From: Marasmius tenuissimus
Taxonomy: Eukaryota; Basidiomycota; Agaricomycetes; Agaricales; Marasmiaceae
NCBI GenBank assembly: GCA_029532415.1
Contig: JAQOTA010000022.1
Span: 310,001 to 374,000 of the forward strand
Direction: 5' to 3'
DNA length: 64,000 bases
The position numbers and the translations under genes were made by a program. A model generated the notes under the pieces. It saw only the letters and a program-made list of their open reading frames with translations. It was not told the DNA's origin and ran no database searches. Of this stretch, positions 10,760-21,102 are shown in pieces. Position 1 is the first letter of the stretch. Every line of letters begins with the position of its first letter.

Positions 10760-11663
10760 TCATTGCCACTTCCAGATACACCACTCATGCAACCTTTCAT
10801 CGTCCCATTCCTCTTTCTCTTTGCCCACCATACCCTCCCCAAGCTCTTCTCGACCCTCCTGAACGCAAACCAGTCCTCCAGCTTCCATCACTTCCCAGAA
10901 TTCTCTCATGACATCGAGATATGCTATCCTCATTGGATAACATACAAGGGCTCGTGCTTCAGGCGTCTTTCGAAGCCTTGGAAGGAAAGAAAGGAAAGTC
11001 AGCGGATGCAACCGTGAGGAACATCGACCACCCACCAGGTAAATATTGTCTGTGAGAGCAATCGAGGATGATCTTCCGTATACATCGTATCGGCAGCGAG
11101 TATGAGAAGTGGTTTGACCTCCTCCCTGTCTGGCGTGATGGTTTGGGTACCATCGGGCTCCGTCGACGAATACGAGACGAGTTCATTCGGAGAGTTCCAG
11201 TCCAACGATCCGCAGAGTACCCTCCTCTCCAAGCCCTTTCCTTCAACGAGCTCCTCGTTCAATTGAATATTCTGGCCCAGGCCTGGGATTATAGACGGCA
11301 GATCTGTCAAGATGACCTTCCCTTTGTGCTGGAAGATACTCGCTGCGCTGAGCCCAACAAGTCCCGTCCCAGCTCCCAATTCCAAAATATCGATGTTCAT
11401 CGACGGCTCTGTGTCGTCCGTTTCATCTTTCTCATCGAAAGGGAGGTCTTCGAGTTTATGCAGTAGATTTGCAAGGACAAAACTTGATCCCCATGTTTGC
11501 AGATAGAGATTTTCGGCGTGGATTATGGGTGCCGATAGAGTTACAGAAATGGGAGATTTGTCTGTGTTGGCCTAAAAGCTCAGTTATTGAATAGATTCTC
11601 ATGGTGCACGTAGCAAGTACCTTTGGCGGTTATCTTGTAGGTTCTGGTTGAATCGTTCGACAT
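10760..11663 (-). CDS. SAM-dependent protein lysine methyltransferase-like (METTL21/FAM86 type)
   Basis: The likely role is transfer of a methyl group from S-adenosylmethionine to a lysine of a protein such as a translation factor; the substrate cannot be read from sequence. The ATG at 11661-11663 starts a 43-nt exon (MSNDSTRTYKITAK). Intron 11572-11620 leads to the main exon with HAENLYLQTWGSSFVLANLL. That is followed by the SAM-binding motif I ILELGAGTGLVGLSAA, the acidic loop LTDLPSI and the post-motif LILAADTMYTEDH. A last intron (about 10990-11050) precedes RKTPEARALVCYPMR and a stop at 10760. Size is near 280 residues, normal for the family. This order of motifs is the Rossmann core of the methyltransf_16 group. 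Confidence 0.85.
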
Positions 11664-12381
11664 GTCAAGACGCGTTGAAGAGCGAGAGTGAGCTTAAGCG
11701 CTCGTACCCAAGGACCTATGGCGATTAAGCGCCAGAGAGGGCGCTTTCCATCAGTTTTCACCTTGTAACCGAACAACCATGTTCCGCGACCCGGCCTTGA
11801 GGTGTTGACATTTCTCGTGAGCCTTTCTGTGTTTGAACCGACCAGGCTCATCTTTACGTCTGCGTGGCAGGGAACTGACGTGAAATCATGAATCACGCTT
11901 AAACGGTGCTAGAAAAGGCTCTAGAAAGACCCTGCTGTATGCTAATGTAACTGGTGCAGGGTGTCTTGTTTATTGTCGGGAAGGCGATAGATGGATATAG
12001 GTAATTCTTGACACCTGACACGGTACCGTGTATACGATATCTGACCAGAGACGGGTTCACAGTCCAGGGATAGTATAATGCATCGAGCTAGCGTGTCGAG
12101 ACAGGAGACAATACTCCCGGAACCGGGAAGCTACGTTCGCTTCCTTCCAAGCTTGCCACGTCTCGGCGACTTCGAGGTGCTGTTTCATCACTTTTTGGCT
12201 TTATGTTCATACGGCAACCTAACGTCCGAATCTCCGTTTAGGCAGTACTTGGTAAAATCGGAACATGCGGTTTTCGTTACCCTTGATCCTTGAAGAAAGC
12301 ATGATCACTGTTAGTGAGTGTTGGTTTCTATTCGTTCTACCGGGGAAAGAATGTTATGTGGTCGTTGATTGACGTTGATTC
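11664..12381. other. Intergenic region upstream of the methyltransferase
   Basis: About 720 bp with short open frames only. A 71-codon frame at 12078-12293 has no family marks and I do not call it a gene. The region should hold the methyltransferase promoter on its left side. Confidence 0.4.
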
Positions 12382-13170
12382 ATGATCAGGCCCAGAACGA
12401 ATCACGATCGAGGAAGCTATTTCTCGGGTTGCAGTTGGCGACTGGCTTTATATTCCAAACGGCAAGGAAGCTGTGGACACAGGGCAACTGCCACTGGGCT
12501 CAGAGTCGAACTCAAGGGCGTCTAGCCAACGAACAAGCCACCCTCGATTCGGATGACAGCCTCCCCGGATTTTCACGGTCTGCATCCAGGTGTCCACTCA
12601 TCCTGAGTCCTGACGAGCATGACGTGCAGACCGATACTTATCATCTCCGCCAACTTGCTCCAACCTGCTTCAACCTTGGCCAATCCACTGCTCCTTTGTA
12701 AACATATGCAAGCATTCGCCCTCTATCGTCACAGCCCTGGATAATGGATTCCGCTGTCCAATCACCATCAGGATCGGGAGGGAATGTTGGGACCGGGGCC
12801 TGGCTCTCCAAGTCGAGCAGAACGAGACCGACTTTAAACTTCTTCCACCTACAGAGTATGCCTGGTCTGAGTACACCGCGGGCTACGAGTTACAACTCCC
12901 TCAAGGTTTCTGCGTTTCTGTCGATGCTTCGGCCAGAAAACAGTTCCTCCGACAACACGACGGGTTTCCGATGAGTGGTGTTCTTGTTACCGAGACTGAC
13001 ATTGTCAGGGCCGAATTATCATTGATGACGACAGGATGATTTTATTGGGAAGAGGGATGAACATTCAAATGCTCGGAAACGGACACTCGGACTTTAGGCT
13101 AGGAATCTTCTGGGGAGCTGGAACTAAGTACGATTCGGATGCAGATACTTCCCTCGAGTTAACAATATGA
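12382..13170 (+). pseudogene. Possible decayed or mis-assembled protein gene, unrecognised
   Basis: Three blocks read like protein but do not join cleanly. The first is RITIEEAISRVAVGDWLYIP (about 12388-12550). The second runs from about 12650 to 13020 and includes VEQNETDFKLLPPTEYAWSE and GFPMSGVLVTETDIV. The third is RMILLGRGMNIQMLGNGHSD to the stop at 13168-13170. A splice between blocks two and three in a workable frame would need an intron of less than 30 nt, which argues for a frameshift or decay. I do not recognise the family. It could also be a real multi-exon gene whose borders I have missed. Confidence 0.3.
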
Positions 13171-13489
13171 CTATGTTAGAATTTGTACGTCGGCAATAGA
13201 TTGGTAACCCCGTCTGATGTTCGGTTGTGCTTAGTGGTCTCGAGTTCCGGGTTCCATTTGACCGAAAATAGGTCGTCGTATGTTGTTCCGGGTACATAGT
13301 GCTATTCGGAAGTTCTCTGCTGCCGAATCCAGCTCTATTCAGATCGGAACCATTCGAATGAGTGTGGGGGGATAAGGAGACCACAGGGTCGCAAACTTTG
13401 GCCAATGTAATGCACATATGCAGGAAAGTGGTGCCCGTTCACAAACCGCACTGGACGCCTGTAAAGTACAGTTCTGAGTTACTTGTCAA

Positions 13490-14245
13490 TCATTGAGTAT
13501 GTATACTACTATCACAGGTCATTTCAATCTCTGTTGTTGAAGGTATGGGGTTTTCCTCGCCAATCTCGAGTAAACTGCAAGTTCTCGAAAAGAGATCATT
13601 GAACGCGTCTGGTACCGTGAGATTTTCCGAATCTGCAACTTGACCCCGACCATCAGATTCAGATTCACTCCCGTCCTTCATTGCTCCAATCCAATCTTCC
13701 AGCATTTCCATACCGCCCACGAGCAGACTCTTCAACCTTGTTCTCTCTGTCTGATTCATAGGAGACGACTTCAAATCGGAAGCAGCTGGAAGATCCACCG
13801 TCACACCTACTCCTTCGTTTCTGTCCCAAACTTGTAACCTCAGTACTACGACCCAAGCCTGATCTATATCATCCAGCCAGTCTGCAAGGTCCGGAAGGGC
13901 GCCCAGACTTGGCGGGTAGCCTGGAATAGAAGCAAAGACTTCATTTGTGAGCCGGAGGAGAAAGGCTGTTCGCAATGACGTGGAAGGGTCGAATGGCGGT
14001 ATCTGGAGAATCATGGAGAGCATGACTCCAGTGGCTTGAAGATACTCGGGAAGCGTTCCGACATTCGAAGTAGGCTCCAAGCTGCAAATCGGAAAAGATG
14101 TCGTTCGTTCAACTCTTGAACATCGAGGATTGATGACCAACCGTTTCTTGAACGCTCTGGTAAGCTCTATGAATTCGTTCTCGAGATAGTCCACGAGCTT
14201 ACGCTCCTGTCTGATGGAAAGTGGTCGTAAACTCTGGCCCTGCAT
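13490..14245 (-). CDS. Conserved hypothetical protein, single long reading frame
   Basis: An uninterrupted 251-residue frame runs from ATG 14243-14245 to the stop at 13490. It starts SLRPLSIRQERKLVDYLENE and continues as mostly helical, leucine-rich sequence such as LRTAFLLRLTNEVFASIPGY and LPDLADWLDDIDQAWVVVL. An acidic, serine-rich segment follows (about residues 195-215). It has no signal peptide, membrane helix or catalytic motif that I can name. The style resembles small conserved basidiomycete proteins of unknown function. Residues around 45-60 (NPRCSRVERTTSFPICSLEP) read less well and may be an unspliced in-frame intron. It is divergent from the F-box gene to its right, with about 375 bp between start codons. 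Confidence 0.65.
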   Translation of the reverse strand: MQGQSLRPLSIRQERKLVDYLENEFIELTRAFKKRLVINPRCSRVERTTSFPICSLEPTSNVGTLPEYLQATGVMLSMILQIPPFDPSTSLRTAFLLRLTNEVFASIPGYPPSLGALPDLADWLDDIDQAWVVVLRLQVWDRNEGVGVTVDLPAASDLKSSPMNQTERTRLKSLLVGGMEMLEDWIGAMKDGSESESDGRGQVADSENLTVPDAFNDLFSRTCSLLEIGEENPIPSTTEIEMTCDSSIHTQ

Positions 14246-14621
14246 ACGAAGAACAGGGCTCGTAAAAGATGTTGAGGGGTCCGTTTACAGGTCGTATCAC
14301 CAATCCAACTCAAGTCATGCGCTTGGAGTTTGCCGTCAGGGGCATGACCTGGGTGATTCAGCCACCGACCCCGTAATCGTAATGCACATTAGTACGGGGA
14401 TTGCCGACCAGTTATTTAACGCGTTCGAGGCTTGCTGAGGTTCCGACAATTTCACCATCACAACTTTCTATAACCCACTAACTTCCTAGGATTGCTATAA
14501 GGGAAAACGATCTCTCTCGAGGTGGGCAAGCATTCTATCACTGATCATTTTATAATTGCGACTTAAATACCGTTTCCCCATAGTCAACCCCAAGAATCTA
14601 CCCCGCATCATTAGCTTGAAC
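14246..14621. promoter_or_regulatory. Divergent promoter region (hypothetical gene / F-box gene)
   Basis: This 376-bp interval separates two divergent start codons and must contain both promoters. I see no other reading frame of note. Confidence 0.4.
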
Positions 14622-16421
14622 ATGTTCCAAGCATACACAGTTTCGACACCCTCGTACGAGTTTCAGCCCAGCTATCCGGCCGTGGACGTGGACATGGACG
14701 ACCTCTCAAGTCAATCCATTGATTCCGGCCCAAGCTCTACCCGGCCGCAAAGCGACCGAGACCAATCTGACGACGAAGCAACCGCAGTCGTACCCTCCTC
14801 CCCCTTCCTCCATCTCCTTTCTTCTAACCAGTTTATCTCGTCTACGGAGCGTGCCCAGATACGCGATACCCTTGACGATGTCGAAGGTTCCATCAGCCGT
14901 GTCGAGGATGCCATTCGCTCCCTCGAGACCAACCTTAATCAGCTCAGACGCAAGCAGCATAAGTTAAACACATATGCTCAAGAACATAAAGCCCTTCTCT
15001 CTCCAGCACGACGACTCGTCCCAGAGATATGGTCCGAGATCTTCCTCTGGTGTCTCCCCCAGCACACTCTCGAGCACCATATGAGCCGCAGGAGTGTCTC
15101 TGGCGCTCCAGTCACTGACACGTCATTCGACGATGCGCCTCTCCTCATGACCCGAGTATGTTCTTCCTGGAGGCAAATAGCTCTATCCACACCCCGACTA
15201 TGGTCGAACATAACCTATACCGTGTGCCGCCCATCAGCTTTCAAGCACCAGTTGCAGAAGCTGGAAACCTGGCTTTCCAGATCGGGCGCCACTCCCCTCT
15301 CCGTCGTCATTTGCAGGTCGTTTTTCGACGCAAACAACCGCTTAAATCACCCATACCTCACACTCCCCGACTCTATTCCCTCACTCGCCCAAGACCCTGT
15401 CCTCCAATACATCCTCGCTCAATCTCACCGTTGGGAAAGTGCTGAAATTGTGCTGCCCGCCAATGAGTCAGCCGTTGTTCTAGCACCCCTCAAGGGCAAC
15501 CTCGCTAATCTCAAGCGGCTGACATTCGGAATGTTTTGGAACGACACCACGACAGCTCAACGAGATTCGCAAGTCGACGTCGATGTCTTCGAATCCGCAT
15601 CTCAGCTACGGGAAGTCTCTTTAGTGGAAGAGACACGGCTGAACGTCGCACTTCCAGCCTTCGATGGATCCAGGTTGACAAGTTTGCATGTCGGAGCCTT
15701 GATGTCGTCGCACGACGCCCTCTCGATGCTATACCGCTACCCCAATGTCAAATCATGGGATCTGAATGTCATGGTTACCCTTTCACCTCCCAAGGCTGAC
15801 ATTATCCAGAGCGAGCGCCCCGCCCTCCAGCTCGAGTCTCTCACTCTTTCGATCTCCGGCAACACTGTGTGCACATACGGCAGCTTCCTCAACTACCTTA
15901 ACGTTCCTCACCTCTCCGAACTTCGCATCAGAACACACAAGTGGGTACAAGGACAGATGGTTCCTTTCCTGAAACAGCTTCCGCCCATGCGGTCTGTGGA
16001 GTTTAGCTCACCCAGCCTCTCTCCGGAGGACTTCGTGGAATGTCTTTCGTTGCCGAACTTCCAGAGTCTGGAGAGACTTCAGGTCGGAGAAGGGATGACA
16101 TGGCATGTTCCGTTTGCTCCGAGCCATCAGGCTGTAGCACAGCTATTCAGTTCGGGAAAGTTCCTCCCGCGATTGGATTCCGTTCGATGGGTGGCGTTCG
16201 GCAGGGGGTCTGAGAGCTATTGTTCGAAGATGGTTGCGCAGATGTTGAAGACACGGATGGACGATAGCGTTGGCGCTGGCAGGGGTCTCCGCAGTTTCGA
16301 TCTGTCTCTGAATAAGAAATGGGGAGAGACTACGGCGCGGAGTTCGACGTTTGATTATGCGGATGTGAGGGCGAGAGGGCTACAGGTGGATGTTCGGGTT
16401 AGGTGGCATTCGGCATATTGA
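14622..16421 (+). CDS. F-box-like domain protein
   Basis: This is a single-exon 599-residue protein. I use the ATG at 14622; the open frame extends upstream only through a non-ATG codon. An acidic/serine-rich N-terminus (about residues 15-60) is followed by a predicted coiled coil (about 70-115, SISRVEDAIRSLETNLNQLR). The F-box-like motif then reads LVPEIWSEIFLWCLP ... LLMTRVCSSWRQIALSTPRLWS (about 125-195). The rest is leucine-rich repeat-like sequence with LESLTLSISGNT and LSELRIRTHKW. F-box proteins usually bring substrates to SCF ubiquitin ligases through Skp1. Mushroom genomes carry very many of them, and the target cannot be predicted. A neighbouring convergent interval of 1.6 kb follows. 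Confidence 0.85.
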   Translation: MFQAYTVSTPSYEFQPSYPAVDVDMDDLSSQSIDSGPSSTRPQSDRDQSDDEATAVVPSSPFLHLLSSNQFISSTERAQIRDTLDDVEGSISRVEDAIRSLETNLNQLRRKQHKLNTYAQEHKALLSPARRLVPEIWSEIFLWCLPQHTLEHHMSRRSVSGAPVTDTSFDDAPLLMTRVCSSWRQIALSTPRLWSNITYTVCRPSAFKHQLQKLETWLSRSGATPLSVVICRSFFDANNRLNHPYLTLPDSIPSLAQDPVLQYILAQSHRWESAEIVLPANESAVVLAPLKGNLANLKRLTFGMFWNDTTTAQRDSQVDVDVFESASQLREVSLVEETRLNVALPAFDGSRLTSLHVGALMSSHDALSMLYRYPNVKSWDLNVMVTLSPPKADIIQSERPALQLESLTLSISGNTVCTYGSFLNYLNVPHLSELRIRTHKWVQGQMVPFLKQLPPMRSVEFSSPSLSPEDFVECLSLPNFQSLERLQVGEGMTWHVPFAPSHQAVAQLFSSGKFLPRLDSVRWVAFGRGSESYCSKMVAQMLKTRMDDSVGAGRGLRSFDLSLNKKWGETTARSSTFDYADVRARGLQVDVRVRWHSAY

Positions 16422-18015
16422 TGATACCCTCCCCCGCAATTGAAAGGAAAGGGAAACAGTGAAGGACTTTTTTTATCTGTACAGTAGTTTTTCATCACGG
16501 ACTCCGGCATTTTTGGCTTTATTCTATTCCTCTCTATCTTTCTTATCTTCGAATCTCCTCGCGGCTTCAGCTTATTCCACCCACGTTGATACAATATCAA
16601 TGATACGATACCCAGTTCAGGTTTCCAGTTAACCCAGACTCCAGTGTATTACATAGTTCAACCTGTGTATCTTCTATACCATAATGACCACATTTCACGA
16701 CATGATTTGGAACTCTAAACTTAGCACAACAATTGGTCGTCCAATAATGTTCGGTCTCCATTCTCCTGGAACCGAAGCACTTAGTATCTCAAGCTCGGAC
16801 TCCCCCCAGATATCGACAATCATCATGCATCAATGCGGCTCTCTGCTATCGAGTGGGAACATTCCCGAAAGAGAGAGATTGTTACAAAGAAACGAACGTG
16901 GTGGTCCAAGCTTGACTGATTGAAGCAGGTGCCTATGGGCGCGATCCTCCCATTCTGTTCGGGTCCGGGCCGACACCCTCCTTCGTCCAGAACATCCATC
17001 TATTCGAAATCTCCCCACTAACTTCAAGACGTCGAGGACTTTCGCTCCAGCAACTAGAGCATCTATCGGAATACTAAATGCCACTAGGGCTACTCAATAC
17101 TTCAGCTCGTCCCCGCTCAACTACCTTTCGCCGGTGGGTCGTACAGCGCTTCGCCGACGGGCTACAGCAGGTCAAAATGGCCGCAGCTCATATCAACGAG
17201 GATTGAACCATGCATTGCTACGCGAACGGGCATCGACGTTTAAGACTGGGATGGTATATCTATGTCTCGTGCACACTCGCCTTGTCTCTCTCTTTTCACC
17301 ACCCACCTTACCTTTCCTACCCCCTCATTCAATCCATCGTCTCAATGTCCGATTTTCTTTGAGATGCACGAGATATCACTATTATGGGTGGCAACTTCGA
17401 CTACGTTGAAGGGGGCTACTGACAAGGGCTTTTGGCTGACATTCAACTGGGACGATTTAGGCAGTGATCGTCGATACACTCATGCAACTTGAGCCTACAA
17501 CTTTCTCTTTCGCTACAGATGTAGCGTATAAGGATAAAGAGGTACCATGAAAGACGAGAGTGCCTGTGAACTCTGAGATCCGGAGAGTGAGTAGCATTCA
17601 TATTCTTCCGTGTCTTTTTTGGCTTATCTCATCGCTAGTAGAATTTCGGACAGATTTACGCTGCGTAGTTGGCGTTTCTACGACGTTGTACAACATTCAT
17701 TTCCTTGTCAATGCACGGCGGTTCAATTCAAGTACTTGAGATCATTGATATAATCAAGAGAAAAAAAACGCAAACGGTTGTAACTCGACAGGAAAGTGGA
17801 CTCATCCACTAGTAGATCAGTCTCCGACCTGAGGCTCCTCCTGATTAGCTCACACTTGCCGGTAAATATAAGATTACTACAGGCTTTTCTAGGCGGAGAC
17901 ACTCGTGCAGGTATGGATGATGATTACATGTTGAAAATAAATAGCTAAATAATTAACAAATCGAACTATAGGTCTTCAGGATTACAGTGTACTACTTTGG
18001 GTTCATAGCCGTCGT
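16422..18015. other. Long intergenic interval with no supported gene
   Basis: About 1.6 kb lie between convergent stops (F-box + and secreted protein -). Short frames occur (for example 16684-16923 + and 16830-17084 -). The reverse frame starts MAFSIPIDALVAGAKVLDVL, which looks somewhat protein-like but ends quickly. A 28-bp stretch near 16664 resembles one near 21595. I support no gene here. Confidence 0.4.
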
Positions 18016-18694
18016 CTACAAGTTGTTCAAATCCAACGTCTCCCCACAGTTGATTTCTTTCGCATCAAACTCCTGGTCGTCGGTAGGCTGCGAAGATACC
18101 AAATCGTTCGCATACCAGATATAGTGATAGTCGTTCTTCCCGGCCTCTCCAGTGGGATCACCGTAGTTGAGGCGAATCCTTCCCTTGCTCTCCTTGTGGT
18201 TGATACCCACAACAGCGACGCGCTGTTTACCAGCTGGAACAGTGACGGAGATGAGCTGACGAGCAGTGGTGGATTTCGACTCGCTCCAGCCACCCTCTCC
18301 GCCAATCTTGATACCGAAGAGGTTGATCTCGGCCTTGTCGGTGTGCTCCCAGGTGTCGGTCCTGGTGACTTCGCCTCCTACGTCGGTGGTGATATCGGGT
18401 GCGTTCTTGTTGTCGCAGTTGGCGACTAGGGTACCGAGCTGGAACCATCTGCGGCGATCAGGGAGATCACCCTATTAGAACTCAGTCAGCATCAATGAAT
18501 ATTGGGGCCGAAGAAGTTGGACTTGCCTGTTTCTCAAAGGTGCAGCGGTCAGCGTCCCCGGGGTCGCGACCGGGGCAGTGGTCGAGACCAGAAGGGTTCG
18601 GTCGGTCGACGTTCTTTCGGGCGTGAAGCTCGGAGGGAGCAGCGGAAACGGCAGCAACTGCGGCGGCGAAGGCGACGAATGAGGTGCAACGCAT
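18016..18694 (-). CDS. Small secreted protein, paralogue 1 (207 aa)
   Basis: The ATG at 18692-18694 begins a clear signal peptide (MRCTSFVAFAAAVAAVSAAP). Then come ARKNVDRPNPSGLDHCPGRD and DADRCTFEKQ. The intron 18472-18526 is GC-AG (cag|gcaagt). Exon 2 (18016-18471) holds DTWEHTDKAEINLFG, ISVTVPAGKQRVAVVGI and the strongly conserved GRIRLNYGDPTGEAGKNDYH. Exons give 168 + 456 nt, exactly 208 codons. Four cysteines are shared with the divergent paralogue at 19553, which suggests two disulfides. The family is not one I recognise. Alternating Ser/Thr strands and a P-x-G turn resemble the membrane-inserting module of aerolysin-like proteins, but that is a weak structural guess. It may be an extracellular or wall protein. 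Confidence 0.8.
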
Positions 18695-19552
18695 GGCTGA
18701 AATGGCTCGGTGGATCGGAGAGAAGTGTTTGGTTTGGAGTGGTGGATGGAAGCGGGTTGTTGTCAAAATCAGTGAAACATGGTCAACCTTTATACCTTAC
18801 TTACCTACCGGGCCAGAGCTGACTTGCCGTCTAATTCGACACAGGGATTGAGAGATGACTTCATTAGCAAAGTAACAAATTGCTGATCATGAAGTCACCT
18901 CCGGCTTTCTACATGACCGTGATACAGTCACTCTCCGCCCTACTCCAAATTGGCAATATGGACTTGAAACTCACAGTTGTTGTCGAAGTGGGAGGTAGCG
19001 CCCAGCAATTGTGGGCTTCGCAGGGTCCCACATCACAACTGCGATGCACCTTGGTGGCGCGAGCATTTAATTGTGGTGCGATTCATTTTGAGGGACGTTG
19101 GACTGTATCAATCAAATTTCAGCTTTGCTCCATCGTAGACTCCGCAACGTCGAGGTTTTGCACCACTTTTGAAGGAATATCCGGTTAGCGAAGTACTGCC
19201 TTCAGTGATTCCTCCGGGCGCCTATGCTCGAACCTTCATCAAGGGTATTCAGCGCCTGACTCCACCGGCTGCCAGAAACATCTATTAGTGATGCGCGCCA
19301 CCTCAGGCAAGTCCGTTTCTATGAGCTTGGCGGGATTCTATGAGGTCAGTCTTTCTATGTCACTCATGTTTCACCTATGAGTTACTAACTACAAGTCGGT
19401 CTCTACACAGTCAGTACTCCCATCGCCAAGACTGTCGCTCAGATGCTGGTAACCTATAAAAGAAAGACCTCATTCGATTCCTTTTCCTCCATCAAGTGCC
19501 TCAACCTCCTTCGCCCGCACACAACTCATCAGTCTTTCTCTCTTCACTCAAG
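18695..19552. promoter_or_regulatory. Bidirectional promoter of the secreted-protein pair
   Basis: The 858-bp interval separates two divergent paralogues. A TATA box lies at nearly the same distance from each start: tataaa at 19455-19460 (+), about 93 bp before ATG 19553, and tataaa on the reverse strand at 18789-18794, about 95 bp before ATG 18694. Such clear TATA boxes often mark strongly regulated genes. Confidence 0.6.
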
Positions 19553-20234
19553 ATGCACTTCTCCGCCCTCGTCACCCTCGCTATTGCTGCCCTCAGCGTC
19601 TCCGCAGCGACCGTCGAGAAGCGCAAGAACGTCGACCGTCCCGATCCTGCTGGCCTCCAACATTGCCCTGGCCGCGACCCCGGTGACGCCGACAAATGCA
19701 CCTTCGAGATGCAAGAGACCGGTCCCGACTCTATCATCACCCAAATTGTCGGTGACCCCGTCAACAACTGCAAGGGCGGAACCACCGACCTCAAAACCAC
19801 CATTGGTGGTGACAAGACTGTCTCCCAGACGTGGAAGTACGGTGTGAACGTTGGGTTCTCTGCCGATGGTGGGGAGGAACTGCCCGTTGGGGTGTCGTTC
19901 GAAAGTTCGGATACGTGGAGTAACACGGAGGCAAAGACCTTCAGGCAGAACATTGAGGTTACTATTCGGCCTGGGCAGAAGGTGAGGGTTTTTGATCTCA
20001 ATCTCTACGCTCGAGTCTGACGCGTCGTTTTCTTTGTATTAGGCCGCGTTGATTGCGAAGATCACTGCGAAGACCTTTGTTGGACGCGTTCGTCTTAACT
20101 ATGGTGACCCCACGGGAGAGGCTGGCAAGGACGACTACCACTACGTCTGGTATAATAACGGAGTCGGCAGTGTCCAGCCCACTGACAAGGTCATCTACGA
20201 CCAGAGAATTGTCAGCTGTGACGAGGACATCTAA
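19553..20234 (+). CDS. Small secreted protein, paralogue 2 (206 aa)
   Basis: The ATG at 19553 starts a signal peptide (MHFSALVTLAIAALSVSA) followed by ATVEKR, a Kex2-type KR cleavage site. The mature part begins KNVDRPDPAGLQHCPGRDPG, nearly the same as paralogue 1. Exon 1 ends at 19981, intron 19982-20042 is GT-AG, and exon 2 contains GRVRLNYGDPTGEAGKDDYH and ends at 20234. Exons sum to 621 nt, 207 codons. The middle section has many Ser/Thr/Gly strands (SFESSDTWSNTEAKTFRQNI) and the turn TIRPGQK. Four cysteines match paralogue 1. The single intron is at a different position in the two genes (before the second Cys pair in one, after in the other). Function is unknown. Confidence 0.85.
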
Positions 20235-20525
20235 ATAGGGTTCACCTGGACATGAAGCAAAGCAAAGAAGTCGACAATCCTAATTTATATATCACTATCT
20301 ATTGCAGTAGTCAAAGCTAATGATGAATGTATTCAATTCGAATCGTGACAGTATAACAGTGAGTCCATCGAGTAGTGAGTTCAGCAAGACCACTCAGACG
20401 AACCGGGAGACTCGGTAGGCACTGCGATGTCGCCGTCGGATGGAGGAAATAAAGTGATTCCGTTCACATGATTCTCGCGCGCTGACAAATACTTCAACTG
20501 AAACGCTTTGTGACCATCAACCACC

Positions 20526-21102
20526 ATGTCATTGTCATTGTTCAGACAGCCGACAGCAACAACGCCCAGTGGGGGTGTGAAGGCTTTTTTATTCGCATTT
20601 TTCGTGGTGATCTATATCCTTCTTTACCTTCGGTACCTCCGACCAACCTATCCGAAAGAGCATCTCCCGGAAACCAGGTTACTTTTAGCCATCCTAGGGT
20701 CCACCCACATCACCTTCAGCCTGGCTATAGGAGCTTTGTGGCTGTTGGTATTAACGACTCTAACTCTTGCGCGTGCGTTCATGTCTTCAATTTTGCTGGA
20801 ACTGGCTCACTCACTATTCATGGACAGTCGTAATGCGCGAGTACTTCAACTTTTGCACCACTGAACTGTGCAAGTCAGCAGTTACCTGAGATCCCCTCGT
20901 CTCCCCTGCAGTTTTGTATATTACTGCGGCATTGGCGGTGTACTTTTCCCCATACGACGAGACCGTCCCTCATTTGGAGGACACTGTTGACACCAATCCC
21001 CATGATGTCGCTCATCAAGACAACCGAGACGAAGAAAGAAAGGAGCAGTTTTCAGCTGATCAAGGCGAAGGGGACCCGGAGAAGGCTCTGGCTCTGGTGT
21101 GA
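20526..21102 (+). CDS. Small putative membrane protein
   Basis: The ATG at 20526 (context ccaccATG) opens a frame with two hydrophobic stretches, AFLFAFFVVIYILLYLRYL and ITFSLAIGALWLLVLTTLTL. If the donor at 20827 is joined to the acceptor ending at 20911 (ctgcag), exons of 301 and 191 nt give 164 codons. They end in an acidic hydrophilic tail (DNRDEERKEQFSADQGEGDP). A different first donor at 20773 (c|gtgcgt) is also possible but does not join to the tail in frame. I do not recognise the family. It could be a fragment of a larger Agaricomycete membrane-protein family. Confidence 0.45.

Noticed and set aside
14556..14621. 22-residue upstream extension of the F-box-like protein
   Set aside because: It begins at a TTG, not an ATG, so the ATG at 14622 is used.
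16830..17084. Reverse frame starting MAFSIPIDALVAGAKVLDVL
   Set aside because: It is short, runs into basic low-complexity sequence, and I find no partner exon or family motif.
17134..17492. Two overlapping forward frames
   Set aside because: No start context, no domain, and pyrimidine-rich composition typical of untranslated sequence.
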